This document shows positions 1 through 6,670 of a stretch of DNA of 6,885 bases, piece by piece; position 1 is the stretch's first letter; every line of letters begins with the position of its first letter. The notes beneath the pieces were generated by a model, which saw only the letters and a program-made list of their open reading frames with translations, searched no databases and was not told the DNA's origin. Position numbers and translations under genes: made by a program. Source of the stretch: Bacteroidota bacterium (GTDB lineage Bacteria > Bacteroidota > Rhodothermia > Rhodothermales > UBA10348); the NCBI GenBank assembly GCA_024640835.1, contig JAHEEH010000102.1:1-6885 (forward strand), given 5' to 3'.

Positions 1-539
1 AAGCGCCCGAAACGCGCCGGATCGTCCGTGTACCGCTTCTCCCTCGACGTGAAGACGTCGTAGTCGGGGTGTGACCAGTCCGAGTGCGAGTAGTACAGAC
101 CGACCCGAAGGCCCCGTGTCCGCAGCGCATCGACAAACGGCCCGACGAGATCCCGACCGGCCGGCGTATCGTCGACCACGTTCAGGCCGTCCTCCCCGGT
201 GTCCCACAGGGCCACGCCGTCATGATGCCGGGTCGTGAGGACCGCGTAGCGCGCACCGCTCCGGGCGATCAGGGACGCCCAGGCCACCGGATCGTACCGG
301 GACGCCGTGAAGCCTCCGAGCTGCTCCATGTAGTCGTCGTACGAGACGTAGCCGTTGAAGAACGACCAGGACTCGTCTATCCCGTCCACCGCGTAGATTC
401 CCCAGTGCAGGAATATGCCCAGCTTCGCGTCCTCGAACCAGGCCAGCCGGGAGGCCCGCGTCGAGTCGGCGAAGCCGGGTGCCTGGCCCGCCGCCGGGGT
501 CGCGAGCAGCAGGAGAAGCAGACGGATCGTGAGGCGCAT
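1..539 (-). CDS. Alpha-L-fucosidase, GH29 family, secreted (C-terminus off left edge)
   Basis: The first 179 residues of a retaining GH29 alpha-L-fucosidase, which hydrolyses terminal alpha-linked fucose from glycans outside the cytoplasm. Residues 1-20 form a signal peptide: MRLTIR, a run of leucines, then a small-residue cleavage region ending AAGQA. The mature part carries GH29 hallmarks: AKLGIFLHWGIY (residues 38-49), DESWSF (55-60), a GFTASRYDPVAW segment (76-87), VLTTRHHDGVALWD (100-113) and GLRVGLYYSHSDWS (143-156). By family knowledge the HWG and HH histidines line the fucose pocket. The catalytic aspartate lies further on, beyond the window, so activity cannot be judged. The start at 539 has GGAG five bases upstream; an in-frame ATG at 554 would add MPGAP but has no ribosome binding site. 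It lies 122 bases downstream of the HD-domain gene on the same strand and may have its own promoter. The family call is firm; the linkage preference is unknown. Confidence 0.92.
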   Translation of the reverse strand, partial: MRLTIRLLLLLLATPAAGQAPGFADSTRASRLAWFEDAKLGIFLHWGIYAVDGIDESWSFFNGYVSYDDYMEQLGGFTASRYDPVAWASLIARSGARYAVLTTRHHDGVALWDTGEDGLNVVDDTPAGRDLVGPFVDALRTRGLRVGLYYSHSDWSHPDYDVFTSREKRYTDDPARFGR

Positions 540-544
540 CGGGG

Positions 545-548
545 CTCC
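545..548 (-). promoter_or_regulatory. Ribosome binding site of the GH29 fucosidase gene
   Basis: On the minus strand GGAG stands five bases before the ATG at 539. It decides between that start and the in-frame ATG at 554, which is preceded only by a pyrimidine-rich stretch. The chosen start also places the basic end of the signal peptide directly at the N-terminus. Confidence 0.6.
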
Positions 549-573
549 GGGCATGATCGGGGAAACGTACGCA

Positions 574-584
574 ATTCGTCGAAT
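574..584. repeat. Perfect inverted repeat ATTCG-T-CGAAT upstream of the fucosidase
   Basis: Two 5-bp arms around one central base lie 35 bases upstream of the fucosidase start, in the 122-bp gap between the HD gene and the fucosidase. It is AT-richer than its surroundings. The position suits an operator overlapping a fucosidase promoter, but an 11-bp palindrome can arise by chance and no regulator gene is present nearby. Confidence 0.3.
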
Positions 585-661
585 CGGCTCCACGTTCGCT
601 GCAGCGTGCCCCCGGAGGAGATCCGGACGACGGAACGCTGCGCCGCGGGTCCCGGCACCCC

Positions 662-1129
662 TCACAGGAACGGCTCGATGGAGCCGTGCTTGGCGGCCCG
701 GCGCCCGAGCCGCGTGCTCATGTAGCGGGGAGACGGCGTGATGCCTACGCGACCCAGGTCCAGCCGGTCCGCGTCCCAGCAGGCCCCGATCGTCGGGTCC
801 TCGCTGAGCTCCCCGTGCGTGTGCCAGGTGCACGCGTAGTGAAGAAGCTCGAAATGTGCGTCGCTGAGCTCGAACAGCACGCCGCGGAGGCTCCCGGCCA
901 GTTCGGCGCCCCGGGCGCCGTGGACGGTGTCATATCCGTCGTGCTCGCGACGGGAATCGTGGAACAGCGCGAACAACCGGACGACGTCCTCCACGGCGTC
1001 CGTATCGGCACAGATTGCGAGCCCGTTCTTCTCGACGCGCCGCCAGTGGTCCGGGCCGTGGATGGAACGGGGACCGCCCGGATACTGCCGTTCGAGGTGC
1101 TCGCGCAGACGCTGCCAGTCCGTGCTCAT
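662..1129 (-). CDS. HD-domain metal-dependent phosphohydrolase, 155 aa, uncharacterised
   Basis: A small cytoplasmic protein of the HD superfamily, metal-dependent hydrolases that usually cleave phosphate esters or phosphodiesters. Visible motifs in order: HGPDHWRRV with H24 and H28, the diagnostic FHD doublet H57-D58 within LFALFHDSRREHDG, further histidines at 97, 103 and 105 (HYACTWHTHG), and the late aspartates D119 and D121 in CWDADRLDLG. Together these give the H...HD...D metal-binding pattern. There is no signal peptide or membrane segment. The frame is open upstream to an ATG at 1312, but the added 61 residues are proline- and glycine-rich with no domain character. The start at 1129 puts the first helix (DWQRLREHLERQY) at the N-terminus as in other short HD proteins, although no clear ribosome binding site precedes it. 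The substrate cannot be inferred; a nucleotide or sugar phosphate is possible. It is transcribed divergently from the acyl carrier protein gene. Confidence 0.85.
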   Translation of the reverse strand: MSTDWQRLREHLERQYPGGPRSIHGPDHWRRVEKNGLAICADTDAVEDVVRLFALFHDSRREHDGYDTVHGARGAELAGSLRGVLFELSDAHFELLHYACTWHTHGELSEDPTIGACWDADRLDLGRVGITPSPRYMSTRLGRRAAKHGSIEPFL

Positions 1130-1283
1130 GGCCGGGGTGGGTTCAGAACCGACGCGGGTAAGATGCGGCACGGGGGCGGAGGCGGCAACGGCTTCCCCCG
1201 GTCGGCCCGTCGTTGCGGGGAGCATTCGTGTTCCGTTCCCCGGAAATCCATCGTCTTGTGTCGGCCGCTTGGGGAAATCCCGG

Positions 1284-1310
1284 TTGATTCGGGAAACCGT
1301 GCTGTATACC
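1284..1310 (+). promoter_or_regulatory. Possible sigma-70-like promoter for the acyl carrier protein gene
   Basis: TTGATT (1284-1289) and TATACC (1305-1310) resemble -35 and -10 elements, but the 15-bp spacer is shorter than the usual 17 bp. This is the most AT-rich patch of the divergent spacer and points toward the start at 1380. If the host is a Bacteroidota member, whose promoters have a different consensus, this match may mean little. Confidence 0.25.
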
Positions 1311-1319
1311 ATCCCTGCG

Positions 1320-1336
1320 GCCGTTCACGGAACGGC
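1320..1336. repeat. Seven-bp inverted repeat with a 3-base loop before the acyl carrier protein gene
   Basis: The arms GCCGTTC and GAACGGC flank the loop ACG and pair perfectly. The element ends 43 bases before the acyl carrier protein start and lies just downstream of the possible promoter. It could therefore be an operator or a hairpin near the mRNA 5' end. No T-run follows, so it is not an intrinsic terminator. The function is inferred from position only. Confidence 0.4.
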
Positions 1337-1369
1337 GACCCTTCCCATCGCAGATGCCTTCGCGGCACC

Positions 1370-1373
1370 GGAG
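1370..1373 (+). promoter_or_regulatory. Ribosome binding site of the acyl carrier protein gene
   Basis: GGAG stands six bases before the ATG at 1380. It fixes this start against longer in-frame alternatives that extend back to 927 and would add sequence unlike any acyl carrier protein. Confidence 0.65.
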
Positions 1374-1379
1374 ACCCCA

Positions 1380-1619
1380 ATGGAACGAAACGAGATACAG
1401 GAGCGCGTCACGAGCGTGGTGGCCCGGGTGTTGGCCATCAGTCCCACCGAGGTCCTGCCCGACTCCAACTTCGTCTTCGACCTCGGCGCCGATTCCATGG
1501 CCAGCATCGAGCTCATGGCCGGATTCGAGGAGGAGTTCGACATCGAAATGGACCAGGATCGGGCCCGTGAGGTCCAGACGGTGGAAGGAGCCGTCGAGTT
1601 CATCTCGCACTATCTGTGA
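1380..1619 (+). CDS. Acyl carrier protein, 79 aa
   Basis: A stand-alone, acidic four-helix acyl carrier protein. It carries acyl chains as thioesters on a 4'-phosphopantetheine arm that a phosphopantetheinyl transferase attaches to serine 39 of the LGADSM motif (residues 35-40). The helix II recognition segment, SIELMAGFEEEFDIEM (43-58), closely follows the fatty-acid-synthesis AcpP pattern, and VEGAVEFISHYL closes helix IV. The 79-aa length is normal for AcpP. The usual leucine after the modified serine is methionine, which is common among accessory carriers. No ketosynthase, ketoreductase or malonyl transferase gene is in the window, so this may be an accessory carrier rather than the housekeeping acpP; the flanks cannot exclude the latter. 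It is probably cotranscribed with the acyl-CoA synthetase whose ATG lies 29 bases downstream. An alternative GTG for that gene overlaps this stop codon as GTGA. Confidence 0.93.
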   Translation: MERNEIQERVTSVVARVLAISPTEVLPDSNFVFDLGADSMASIELMAGFEEEFDIEMDQDRAREVQTVEGAVEFISHYL

Positions 1620-1638
1620 CCGCCGCACCCGACAGCCC

Positions 1639-1644
1639 AGGAAG
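1639..1644 (+). promoter_or_regulatory. Ribosome binding site of the acyl-CoA synthetase gene
   Basis: AGGAAG ends four bases before the ATG at 1649. It favours that start over the in-frame GTG at 1616, which overlaps the acyl carrier protein stop and has no Shine-Dalgarno-like sequence upstream. Confidence 0.65.
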
Positions 1645-1648
1645 ATCC

Positions 1649-3790
1649 ATGCCAGACTCCCTCGACGCGGTCCACGATCGGCTCGAGCCCATCTTCTCTC
1701 CCCGTTCCGTCGCCGTGGTCGGAGCCACGAGGGTACCCGGCACGGTTCCGTACGACATCTTCCACAACATCCTGAAGGACGACTTCCAGGGGACGATTTA
1801 CCCGGTCAGTCCCAGGGAGCGTTCGATCGCGGGGGTCAAGGCGTACAAGTACGTCCTGGACATACCGGACCCGGTCGACCTGGCGGTCATCGTGTTTCCC
1901 TCGAGCGTCGTGAAGCTGGCCCTGGAGCAGTGCGGCCAGCTGGGGATCAAGGGGGTCATCATCATCAGCGCCGGCTTCCGTGAGGTCGGTCCGGGCGGCG
2001 CGGCGCGGGAGGAGGAGATCCTGCAGATCGCACGGAAGTACGGGATGTCCTTCATCGGGCCCAACTGCCTGGGCGTGATCAACACCGAGCCCACCGTTCA
2101 CCTGAACGCGTCGTTCGCCCGCCGCATGCCGGCGGAAGGGTCGATCGGTTTCCTGTCCCAGAGCGGAGCACTCTGCACGGCAGTACTCGACTACGCACAC
2201 GCCAAGAACATCGGGTTCTCGAAGTTCGTCTCGTTCGGCAACAAGGCGGACATCAGCGACATCGACCTGATGCGCTACCTCGGGGACGACCCGGCCACGA
2301 AGGTCATCCTGATGTATCTCGAGGAGATGACGCATGGCGCGGAGTTCGTCGATGCGGCCCGCAGGATCATCCAGGAGGCCGGAAAGCCGGTGCTGGTCCT
2401 GAAATCGGGGCGCACGCAGCAGGGCGCATCGGCCGCCGCGTCCCATACCGGATCCCTCGCCGCGAGCGACGAGATCGTGGACGCCGCGCTCCGGCAAGCC
2501 GGCGTGATCCGGTGCCAGACGATCGAGGAGATGTTCAACAACGCGATCGCGCTGGCCTACCAGCCCCTTCCAAAGGGGCGCCGTGTAGCCATCATCACGA
2601 ACGCCGGCGGACCCGGCGTCCTGACCACCGACGCCGCGATCCAGGAACGCCTCGAGCTCGCCACCTTCTCGGATCACACCCGCGAGGTGTTCAAGCGGTC
2701 CCTTCCGGTGACGGCGAACATCAAGAACCCGGTCGACGTGATCGGGGACGCCCGGGCCGACCGGTACCGCGTGGCCATGGCGAGTGCGCTCGAGGACGAG
2801 AATGTGGACGGAGCGCTCGTGATCCTGACGCCGCAGTCGATGACCGACATCGACACGATTGCCCAGGAGGTTTCGAACGTGGCCCAGGCGTTCGACAAGC
2901 CGACCTACAGCTCGTTCATGGGCGAAACGGACGTCGCCTCGGGAATCGCCATTCTCCAGGACCGCAACATCCCGCACTATGTGCTGCCGGAATCCATGTG
3001 CCGTGCCTTTGCGCGGGCGCACGACTTCCGCACGGAGAGGGAGCGGACGCTCGCGCCCGCCGTCCGGTATGCCGATGTCGATGCGGCCGCCGCACGGGCC
3101 ACGCTCGATGCCGCCATCGCGGCCGGCAGAACCCAGTTGTCGCCGTCGGACGCCATGAGCGTCCTCGAAGCGTACCGGCTCCCGATCCTGCGCAACGCCC
3201 TTGCACGGTCGGCCGACGAGGCCGCCCTCGTCGCGGAGCACGTCGGTTTTCCGGTGGCGATGAAGGTCGAATCGGAGGACGTGGTCCACAAGTTCGACGT
3301 CGGGGCCGTCCTGCTCGGCGTCGATTCTCCCGCCTCGGCCCGCGAGGCCTACGACACCATCCTCGCCAACGTGGAGAAGCACCGGCCCGGCGCCCGGATC
3401 GACGGCGTGTTCGTCCAGCGGATGGCGGGACCGGGCGAAGAGGTCATCCTCGGCGTCAAGCGGGATCCCGCCTTCGGCGCCGTCGTGATGTTCGGACTGG
3501 GAGGAATCTTCGTCGAGGTCTTCCGGGACGTGGCCTTCCGGATCGCCCCGGTGCCACCCGAGCATGTACGGGCCATGATGCACGAAGTCAGGGCCTTCCC
3601 GATGCTCACCGGTGCGCGCGGACGACCGCATCGCGACACGGACGCCATCGAGGAGTGCATCCAGCGGCTTTCCCAGCTCGCCGTCGACTGTCCGCAGATC
3701 CAGGAGCTGGACATCAACCCGCTGATCGTCCACGATCGGGGGGACGGGTGCGCGGTCGCCGACGCACGGGTTCTTCTGGCGTCGCCGTGA
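1649..3790 (+). CDS. ADP-forming acetyl/acyl-CoA synthetase, fused alpha-beta type (Acd family), 713 aa
   Basis: A cytoplasmic NDP-forming ligase that interconverts acyl-CoA + ADP + phosphate with free acid + ATP + CoA, usually running toward ATP with acetyl-CoA. Domains in order: CoA-binding Rossmann domain (about 13-145; SVAVVGAT at 20-27, GPNCLG at 137-142), succinyl-CoA-synthetase-like domains (about 165-460; FLSQSGAL at 168-175) and a C-terminal ATP-grasp domain (about 495-713; FGLGGIFVEVFRDVAFR at 615-631, ELDINPLIV at 686-694). The phosphorylated histidine expected of this family is H266 in ASHTGSLA. The beta-part motif is VVHKFDVGAV with H547, where relatives usually read HKSDVGGV. 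The length matches fused alpha-beta enzymes, and no acetyltransferase domain is attached, unlike in the protein acetyltransferases of this family. The start at 1649 is supported by AGGAAG. The acyl substrate cannot be read from sequence; acetate is the default guess, and the adjacent carrier protein leaves other acids or an acyl-ACP link open. Confidence 0.9.
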   Translation: MPDSLDAVHDRLEPIFSPRSVAVVGATRVPGTVPYDIFHNILKDDFQGTIYPVSPRERSIAGVKAYKYVLDIPDPVDLAVIVFPSSVVKLALEQCGQLGIKGVIIISAGFREVGPGGAAREEEILQIARKYGMSFIGPNCLGVINTEPTVHLNASFARRMPAEGSIGFLSQSGALCTAVLDYAHAKNIGFSKFVSFGNKADISDIDLMRYLGDDPATKVILMYLEEMTHGAEFVDAARRIIQEAGKPVLVLKSGRTQQGASAAASHTGSLAASDEIVDAALRQAGVIRCQTIEEMFNNAIALAYQPLPKGRRVAIITNAGGPGVLTTDAAIQERLELATFSDHTREVFKRSLPVTANIKNPVDVIGDARADRYRVAMASALEDENVDGALVILTPQSMTDIDTIAQEVSNVAQAFDKPTYSSFMGETDVASGIAILQDRNIPHYVLPESMCRAFARAHDFRTERERTLAPAVRYADVDAAAARATLDAAIAAGRTQLSPSDAMSVLEAYRLPILRNALARSADEAALVAEHVGFPVAMKVESEDVVHKFDVGAVLLGVDSPASAREAYDTILANVEKHRPGARIDGVFVQRMAGPGEEVILGVKRDPAFGAVVMFGLGGIFVEVFRDVAFRIAPVPPEHVRAMMHEVRAFPMLTGARGRPHRDTDAIEECIQRLSQLAVDCPQIQELDINPLIVHDRGDGCAVADARVLLASP

Positions 3791-3846
3791 CGACCCCTGG
3801 CGCGACCCGCACAAACTGACGATTCACATTCCACGAGCATCCCTTC

Positions 3847-4653
3847 ATGCGCATCATCATCCATGACACCTCCGAGGCGTTGAGCAAGTGGACCGCCCAT
3901 CGCATTGCGGCCCGGATCAACGCTTTCGGCCCCACGAAGGACCGTCCCTTCGTGCTCGGCCTTCCGACCGGCTCTTCGCCGATCGGCACCTACCAGAACC
4001 TCGTGAGCCTGCACCAGCAGGGAAAGGTCTCGTTCGAGCACGTCGTGACCTTCAACATGGACGAGTACGTCGGGCTTCCCGAGACGCATCCGGAGAGCTA
4101 CCACCACTTCATGTGGCATCATTTCTTCAGCCACATCGACATCCCGCACGAGAACGTGAACATCCTGGACGGGAACGCGAAGGATCTGGAGCAGGAGTGC
4201 CAGGGGTACGAGGACCGCATCCGGAAGGTCGGAGGCATCGACCTCTTCCTCGGCGGGATCGGCCCGGACGGTCACATCGCGTTCAACGAGCCGGGATCGT
4301 CCCTGTCGTCGCGTACGCGCATCAAGACGCTCACGCACGACACCCGGATCGCCAATTCCCGGTTCTTCGGCAACGATCCCAACAAGGTCCCCAAGACCGC
4401 GCTGACCGTCGGCGTCGGGACGGTCATGGACGCGCACGAGGTGATCATCCTGGTCAGCGGGTACGGCAAGGCGCGCGCGCTGCAGAAGGTCGTGGAGGAA
4501 GGCGTGAACCACATGTGGACCGTCTCGATGCTGCAGCTGCACCGGTACGGCATGATCGTCTGCGACGAGGAATCCACGGCCGAGCTCAAGGTGGGCACCG
4601 TCAAGTACTTCAAGGACATCGAACGTGACAACCTGGCACCGCCCCAGGTGTGA
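3847..4653 (+). CDS. nagB: Glucosamine-6-phosphate deaminase NagB, 268 aa
   Basis: Converts glucosamine-6-phosphate to fructose-6-phosphate and ammonia in the cytoplasm, the step that feeds amino sugars into glycolysis. The protein is nearly collinear with E. coli NagB (266 aa, compared from memory). The catalytic residues fall at identical positions: D72 ([10 protein letters not shown]), D141, H143 and E148 ([11 protein letters not shown]), R172 (NSRFF) and K208. The GlcNAc-6-phosphate allosteric site also looks complete: S151, S152, R158, K160 and Y254. An allosteric hexamer activated by GlcNAc-6-phosphate is therefore expected. It starts 56 bases after the synthetase gene without an evident ribosome binding site. 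The ATG at 3847 gives the standard N-terminus ([15 protein letters not shown]). The DUF4954-like gene follows after 26 bases, suggesting cotranscription. No nagA deacetylase or transporter is visible, so the amino-sugar source must be encoded elsewhere. Confidence 0.97.
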   Translation: MRIIIHDTSEALSKWTAHRIAARINAFGPTKDRPFVLGLPTGSSPIGTYQNLVSLHQQGKVSFEHVVTFNMDEYVGLPETHPESYHHFMWHHFFSHIDIPHENVNILDGNAKDLEQECQGYEDRIRKVGGIDLFLGGIGPDGHIAFNEPGSSLSSRTRIKTLTHDTRIANSRFFGNDPNKVPKTALTVGVGTVMDAHEVIILVSGYGKARALQKVVEEGVNHMWTVSMLQLHRYGMIVCDEESTAELKVGTVKYFKDIERDNLAPPQV

Positions 4654-4679
4654 CACGACGACCGAATCCCGGATCGCCC

Positions 4680-6659
4680 ATGGCTGCCCCGACCCAGGCA
4701 CAGATCGACCGGCTGACGGCGCAGGGATGCACCGCCGAGGACTGGTCGAAGGTCTCTCTTGATGCGGAAACCGACCTGTCCCGCGTACGCAACGCCCACT
4801 TCCTGGGCACGGTGAGCGTCGGTGCGAACGCGGCCACGGTCTCCGTGGACGGCGTCGACCTGCCGTGCGGCATCTTCGACGCCACCCTCGCCGACTGCAC
4901 GGTCGGCGCGAACGTCCGCATCGCACGGATCGGATCCGTGGTGGCGCGGACCGACGTCGACGAGGGCGCCGTCCTCCAGGACGTGGCCTCGCTGACGGCG
5001 GAGGCCGGATCCACGTTCGGCGCCGGAGCCGAGATCGAGGCGGTCAACGAGGGCGGTGGCCGGATCGTGCGGCTTCTTCCGGGGCTTTCCGCCCAGACCG
5101 CCTGGATGCAGGTCTTCCGGAAGCATTCGGAGCCGTTGCGCGAGGCCTGGTCGCGACTCGTGGACGGGGCGGTCGCCTCGCACCGACGTGATCGGGGCCT
5201 CGTGGGCGCAGGCGCCCGGGTTCTGCACTGCGGTTCCATCCGGAACGTCCTCATCGGACCGCACGCGCTCGTCCGCGGAGCGTCGCTCCTCGAGGACGGG
5301 ACGATTCTCAGCTGCGCCGAGCACCCCGCCGAGGTGGGGCAGGACGTGCAGGCCCGGCAGTTCGTCGTGGCCGAGGGAGCGAGCGTCACCGGCGGGGTCG
5401 TGCTGGACCGGACCTATGTGGGGCAGGCCAGCCGGATCGGAAAGCAGTTCTCGGCCGAAAATTGCCTGTTCTTCGCGAACTGCGAAGCGTACCACGGGGA
5501 GGCGCTGGCCGCCTTCGCCGGTCCGTACACCGTCACGCACCACAAGTCTTCGCTGCTGGTGGCGGCCGGCTTCTCGTTCTACAACGCCGGCTCCGGGACG
5601 AACCAGAGCAACCACATGTACAAGCTCGGCCCCGTCCACCAGGGCGTGTTCGAGCGCGGTACGAAGACCGGGTCCTTCTCGTACGTCCTGCACGAGACGC
5701 ACATGGGCCCGTTCAGCGTGGTCATCGGCAAGCATTACACCAACATCAACACGCCCGACCTGCCGTTCGCCAACATCCACGAGGCCGGGGGGCGTTCGGA
5801 GATCGTGCCGGGCATGAATCTCTTCGGCATCGGCACGGTCCGCGACGGCGAGAAATGGCCGAAACGGGATCGCCGAAAGGCACCGGTGCGCCGGGACCTG
5901 ATCACCTTCGACATCTTCTCGCCCTATACGGTCCAGAAGATGAGGGCGGGGCGCGCCCTGCTGGAGAGCCTGTACGAGAAGACGCCCAGGGAGAAATCGG
6001 CCGTCTTCCATGGCGGGGTCGTCATCAAGCGCGTCCTCCTGCGGACCTGCGCCCGGTACTACGAGCAGGCGGTGATCCGCTACCTCGGCGGCCGCGTGCT
6101 GGACCGCATCGAGGCCGTCCGGTCGGACACGTGGGAGGACGTTCAAAGCGCTCTTCGTCCGGACGCGCACCTGACCGATCCGCTGTCCTGGATCGACGTC
6201 GGCGGACTCCTGATGCCGGTCGAGCGCCTTCGCGCCCTCGAAGACGACCTCGTCTCGGGATCGGTCACGTCCGTGGCCGAGGTCGATGCCCGGCTCGCCG
6301 CCATTGCGGCCCGCTACGAGGCGGACGAATGGGAGTACGTCTGCCGGGCCTTCGACCAGGAGCACGGACTCACCCCCGACGCCATGACACCCGTCCAGGC
6401 GCTGGACGTGCTGACGAGCTGGGAAGCGGCCGCCGGGTCCCTCCACGCCCGGATCCTGGACGACTCCAGGTCCGAGTTCGGTTCCGCGTCTGCACAGGTC
6501 GGGTACGGGCTCGGCATGTCGGACGAGCAGCGGATGGCGGAGTTCACGGCCGTCCGCGGGAGCGCCGATACGAACGGCGTCGTGCAGAAGCTGGTGCGGG
6601 AGAAGGAGGCGATGACGGAGCGGTCAGCCGGGCTCAGGGACCTGCTGGGACGGTACTGA
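4680..6659 (+). CDS. DUF4954-like left-handed beta-helix (hexapeptide-repeat) protein, 659 aa
   Basis: Resembles, from memory, the DUF4954 family of Bacteroidota and spirochaetes, sometimes annotated as related to UDP-GlcNAc pyrophosphorylase; the reaction is not established to my knowledge. Two hexapeptide-repeat stretches (about 62-124 and 173-290) suggest a left-handed beta-helix like sugar-nucleotide acyltransferases or nucleotidyltransferases. The most conserved-looking part is 280-365: AGPYTVTHHKSSLL, GSGTNQSNHMYKLGPVHQG and IGKHYTNINTPDLPF, rich in histidine and asparagine as in an active or metal site. A KWPKRDRRK segment (392-400) and an alpha-helical C-terminal region (about 405-659) follow. 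There is no signal peptide or membrane segment, so it is probably cytoplasmic. ATG 4680 is chosen because relatives begin shortly before the QGCTAEDW-type motif; an in-frame GTG at 4650 overlaps the nagB stop and would add ten unlikely residues. The position behind nagB hints at an amino-sugar or sugar-nucleotide role. Confidence 0.82.
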   Translation: MAAPTQAQIDRLTAQGCTAEDWSKVSLDAETDLSRVRNAHFLGTVSVGANAATVSVDGVDLPCGIFDATLADCTVGANVRIARIGSVVARTDVDEGAVLQDVASLTAEAGSTFGAGAEIEAVNEGGGRIVRLLPGLSAQTAWMQVFRKHSEPLREAWSRLVDGAVASHRRDRGLVGAGARVLHCGSIRNVLIGPHALVRGASLLEDGTILSCAEHPAEVGQDVQARQFVVAEGASVTGGVVLDRTYVGQASRIGKQFSAENCLFFANCEAYHGEALAAFAGPYTVTHHKSSLLVAAGFSFYNAGSGTNQSNHMYKLGPVHQGVFERGTKTGSFSYVLHETHMGPFSVVIGKHYTNINTPDLPFANIHEAGGRSEIVPGMNLFGIGTVRDGEKWPKRDRRKAPVRRDLITFDIFSPYTVQKMRAGRALLESLYEKTPREKSAVFHGGVVIKRVLLRTCARYYEQAVIRYLGGRVLDRIEAVRSDTWEDVQSALRPDAHLTDPLSWIDVGGLLMPVERLRALEDDLVSGSVTSVAEVDARLAAIAARYEADEWEYVCRAFDQEHGLTPDAMTPVQALDVLTSWEAAAGSLHARILDDSRSEFGSASAQVGYGLGMSDEQRMAEFTAVRGSADTNGVVQKLVREKEAMTERSAGLRDLLGRY

Positions 6660-6661
6660 AT

Positions 6662-6669
6662 CCGCGCGG
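6662..6669. repeat. CCGCGCGG palindrome between convergent stop codons
   Basis: This 8-bp palindrome fills most of the 11-bp gap between the DUF4954-like stop and the stop of the opposing hydrolase gene. No loop or T-run is present, so it is not a recognisable terminator. Transcription from both sides must end inside the opposing genes or rely on Rho-like factors. Confidence 0.3.
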
Positions 6670-6670
6670 G

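Noticed and set aside
84..725. A 213-codon plus-strand open frame over the fucosidase and HD gene ends
   Set aside because: It is opposite a GH29 protein with clear motifs, and its own translation lacks any domain signal and is Arg/Pro/Gly-rich.
1130..1312. A 61-residue N-terminal extension of the HD-domain protein from the ATG at 1312
   Set aside because: The extra sequence is low in structure, overlaps the regulatory-looking part of the divergent spacer, and the HD fold begins right after the ATG at 1129.
1616..1648. The GTG start overlapping the acyl carrier protein stop as the true synthetase start
   Set aside because: There is no ribosome binding site before it, whereas AGGAAG precedes the ATG at 1649. 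The extra residues fall outside the family's N-terminus.
1610..3814. A 734-codon minus-strand open frame antisense to the acyl-CoA synthetase
   Set aside because: Its translation is rich in Arg, Asp, Gly and His with no domain motifs. It mirrors the real gene's codon bias in high-GC DNA, while the plus strand gives a full Acd-family protein.
3791..3846. A terminator or promoter between the synthetase gene and nagB
   Set aside because: I found no stable hairpin with a T-run and no convincing -35/-10 pair, so cotranscription remains the simplest reading.
4272..6446. A 724-codon minus-strand open frame antisense to nagB and the DUF4954-like gene
   Set aside because: It spans two unrelated sense genes, shows no recognisable fold or motif, and has the low-complexity composition typical of antisense shadows.
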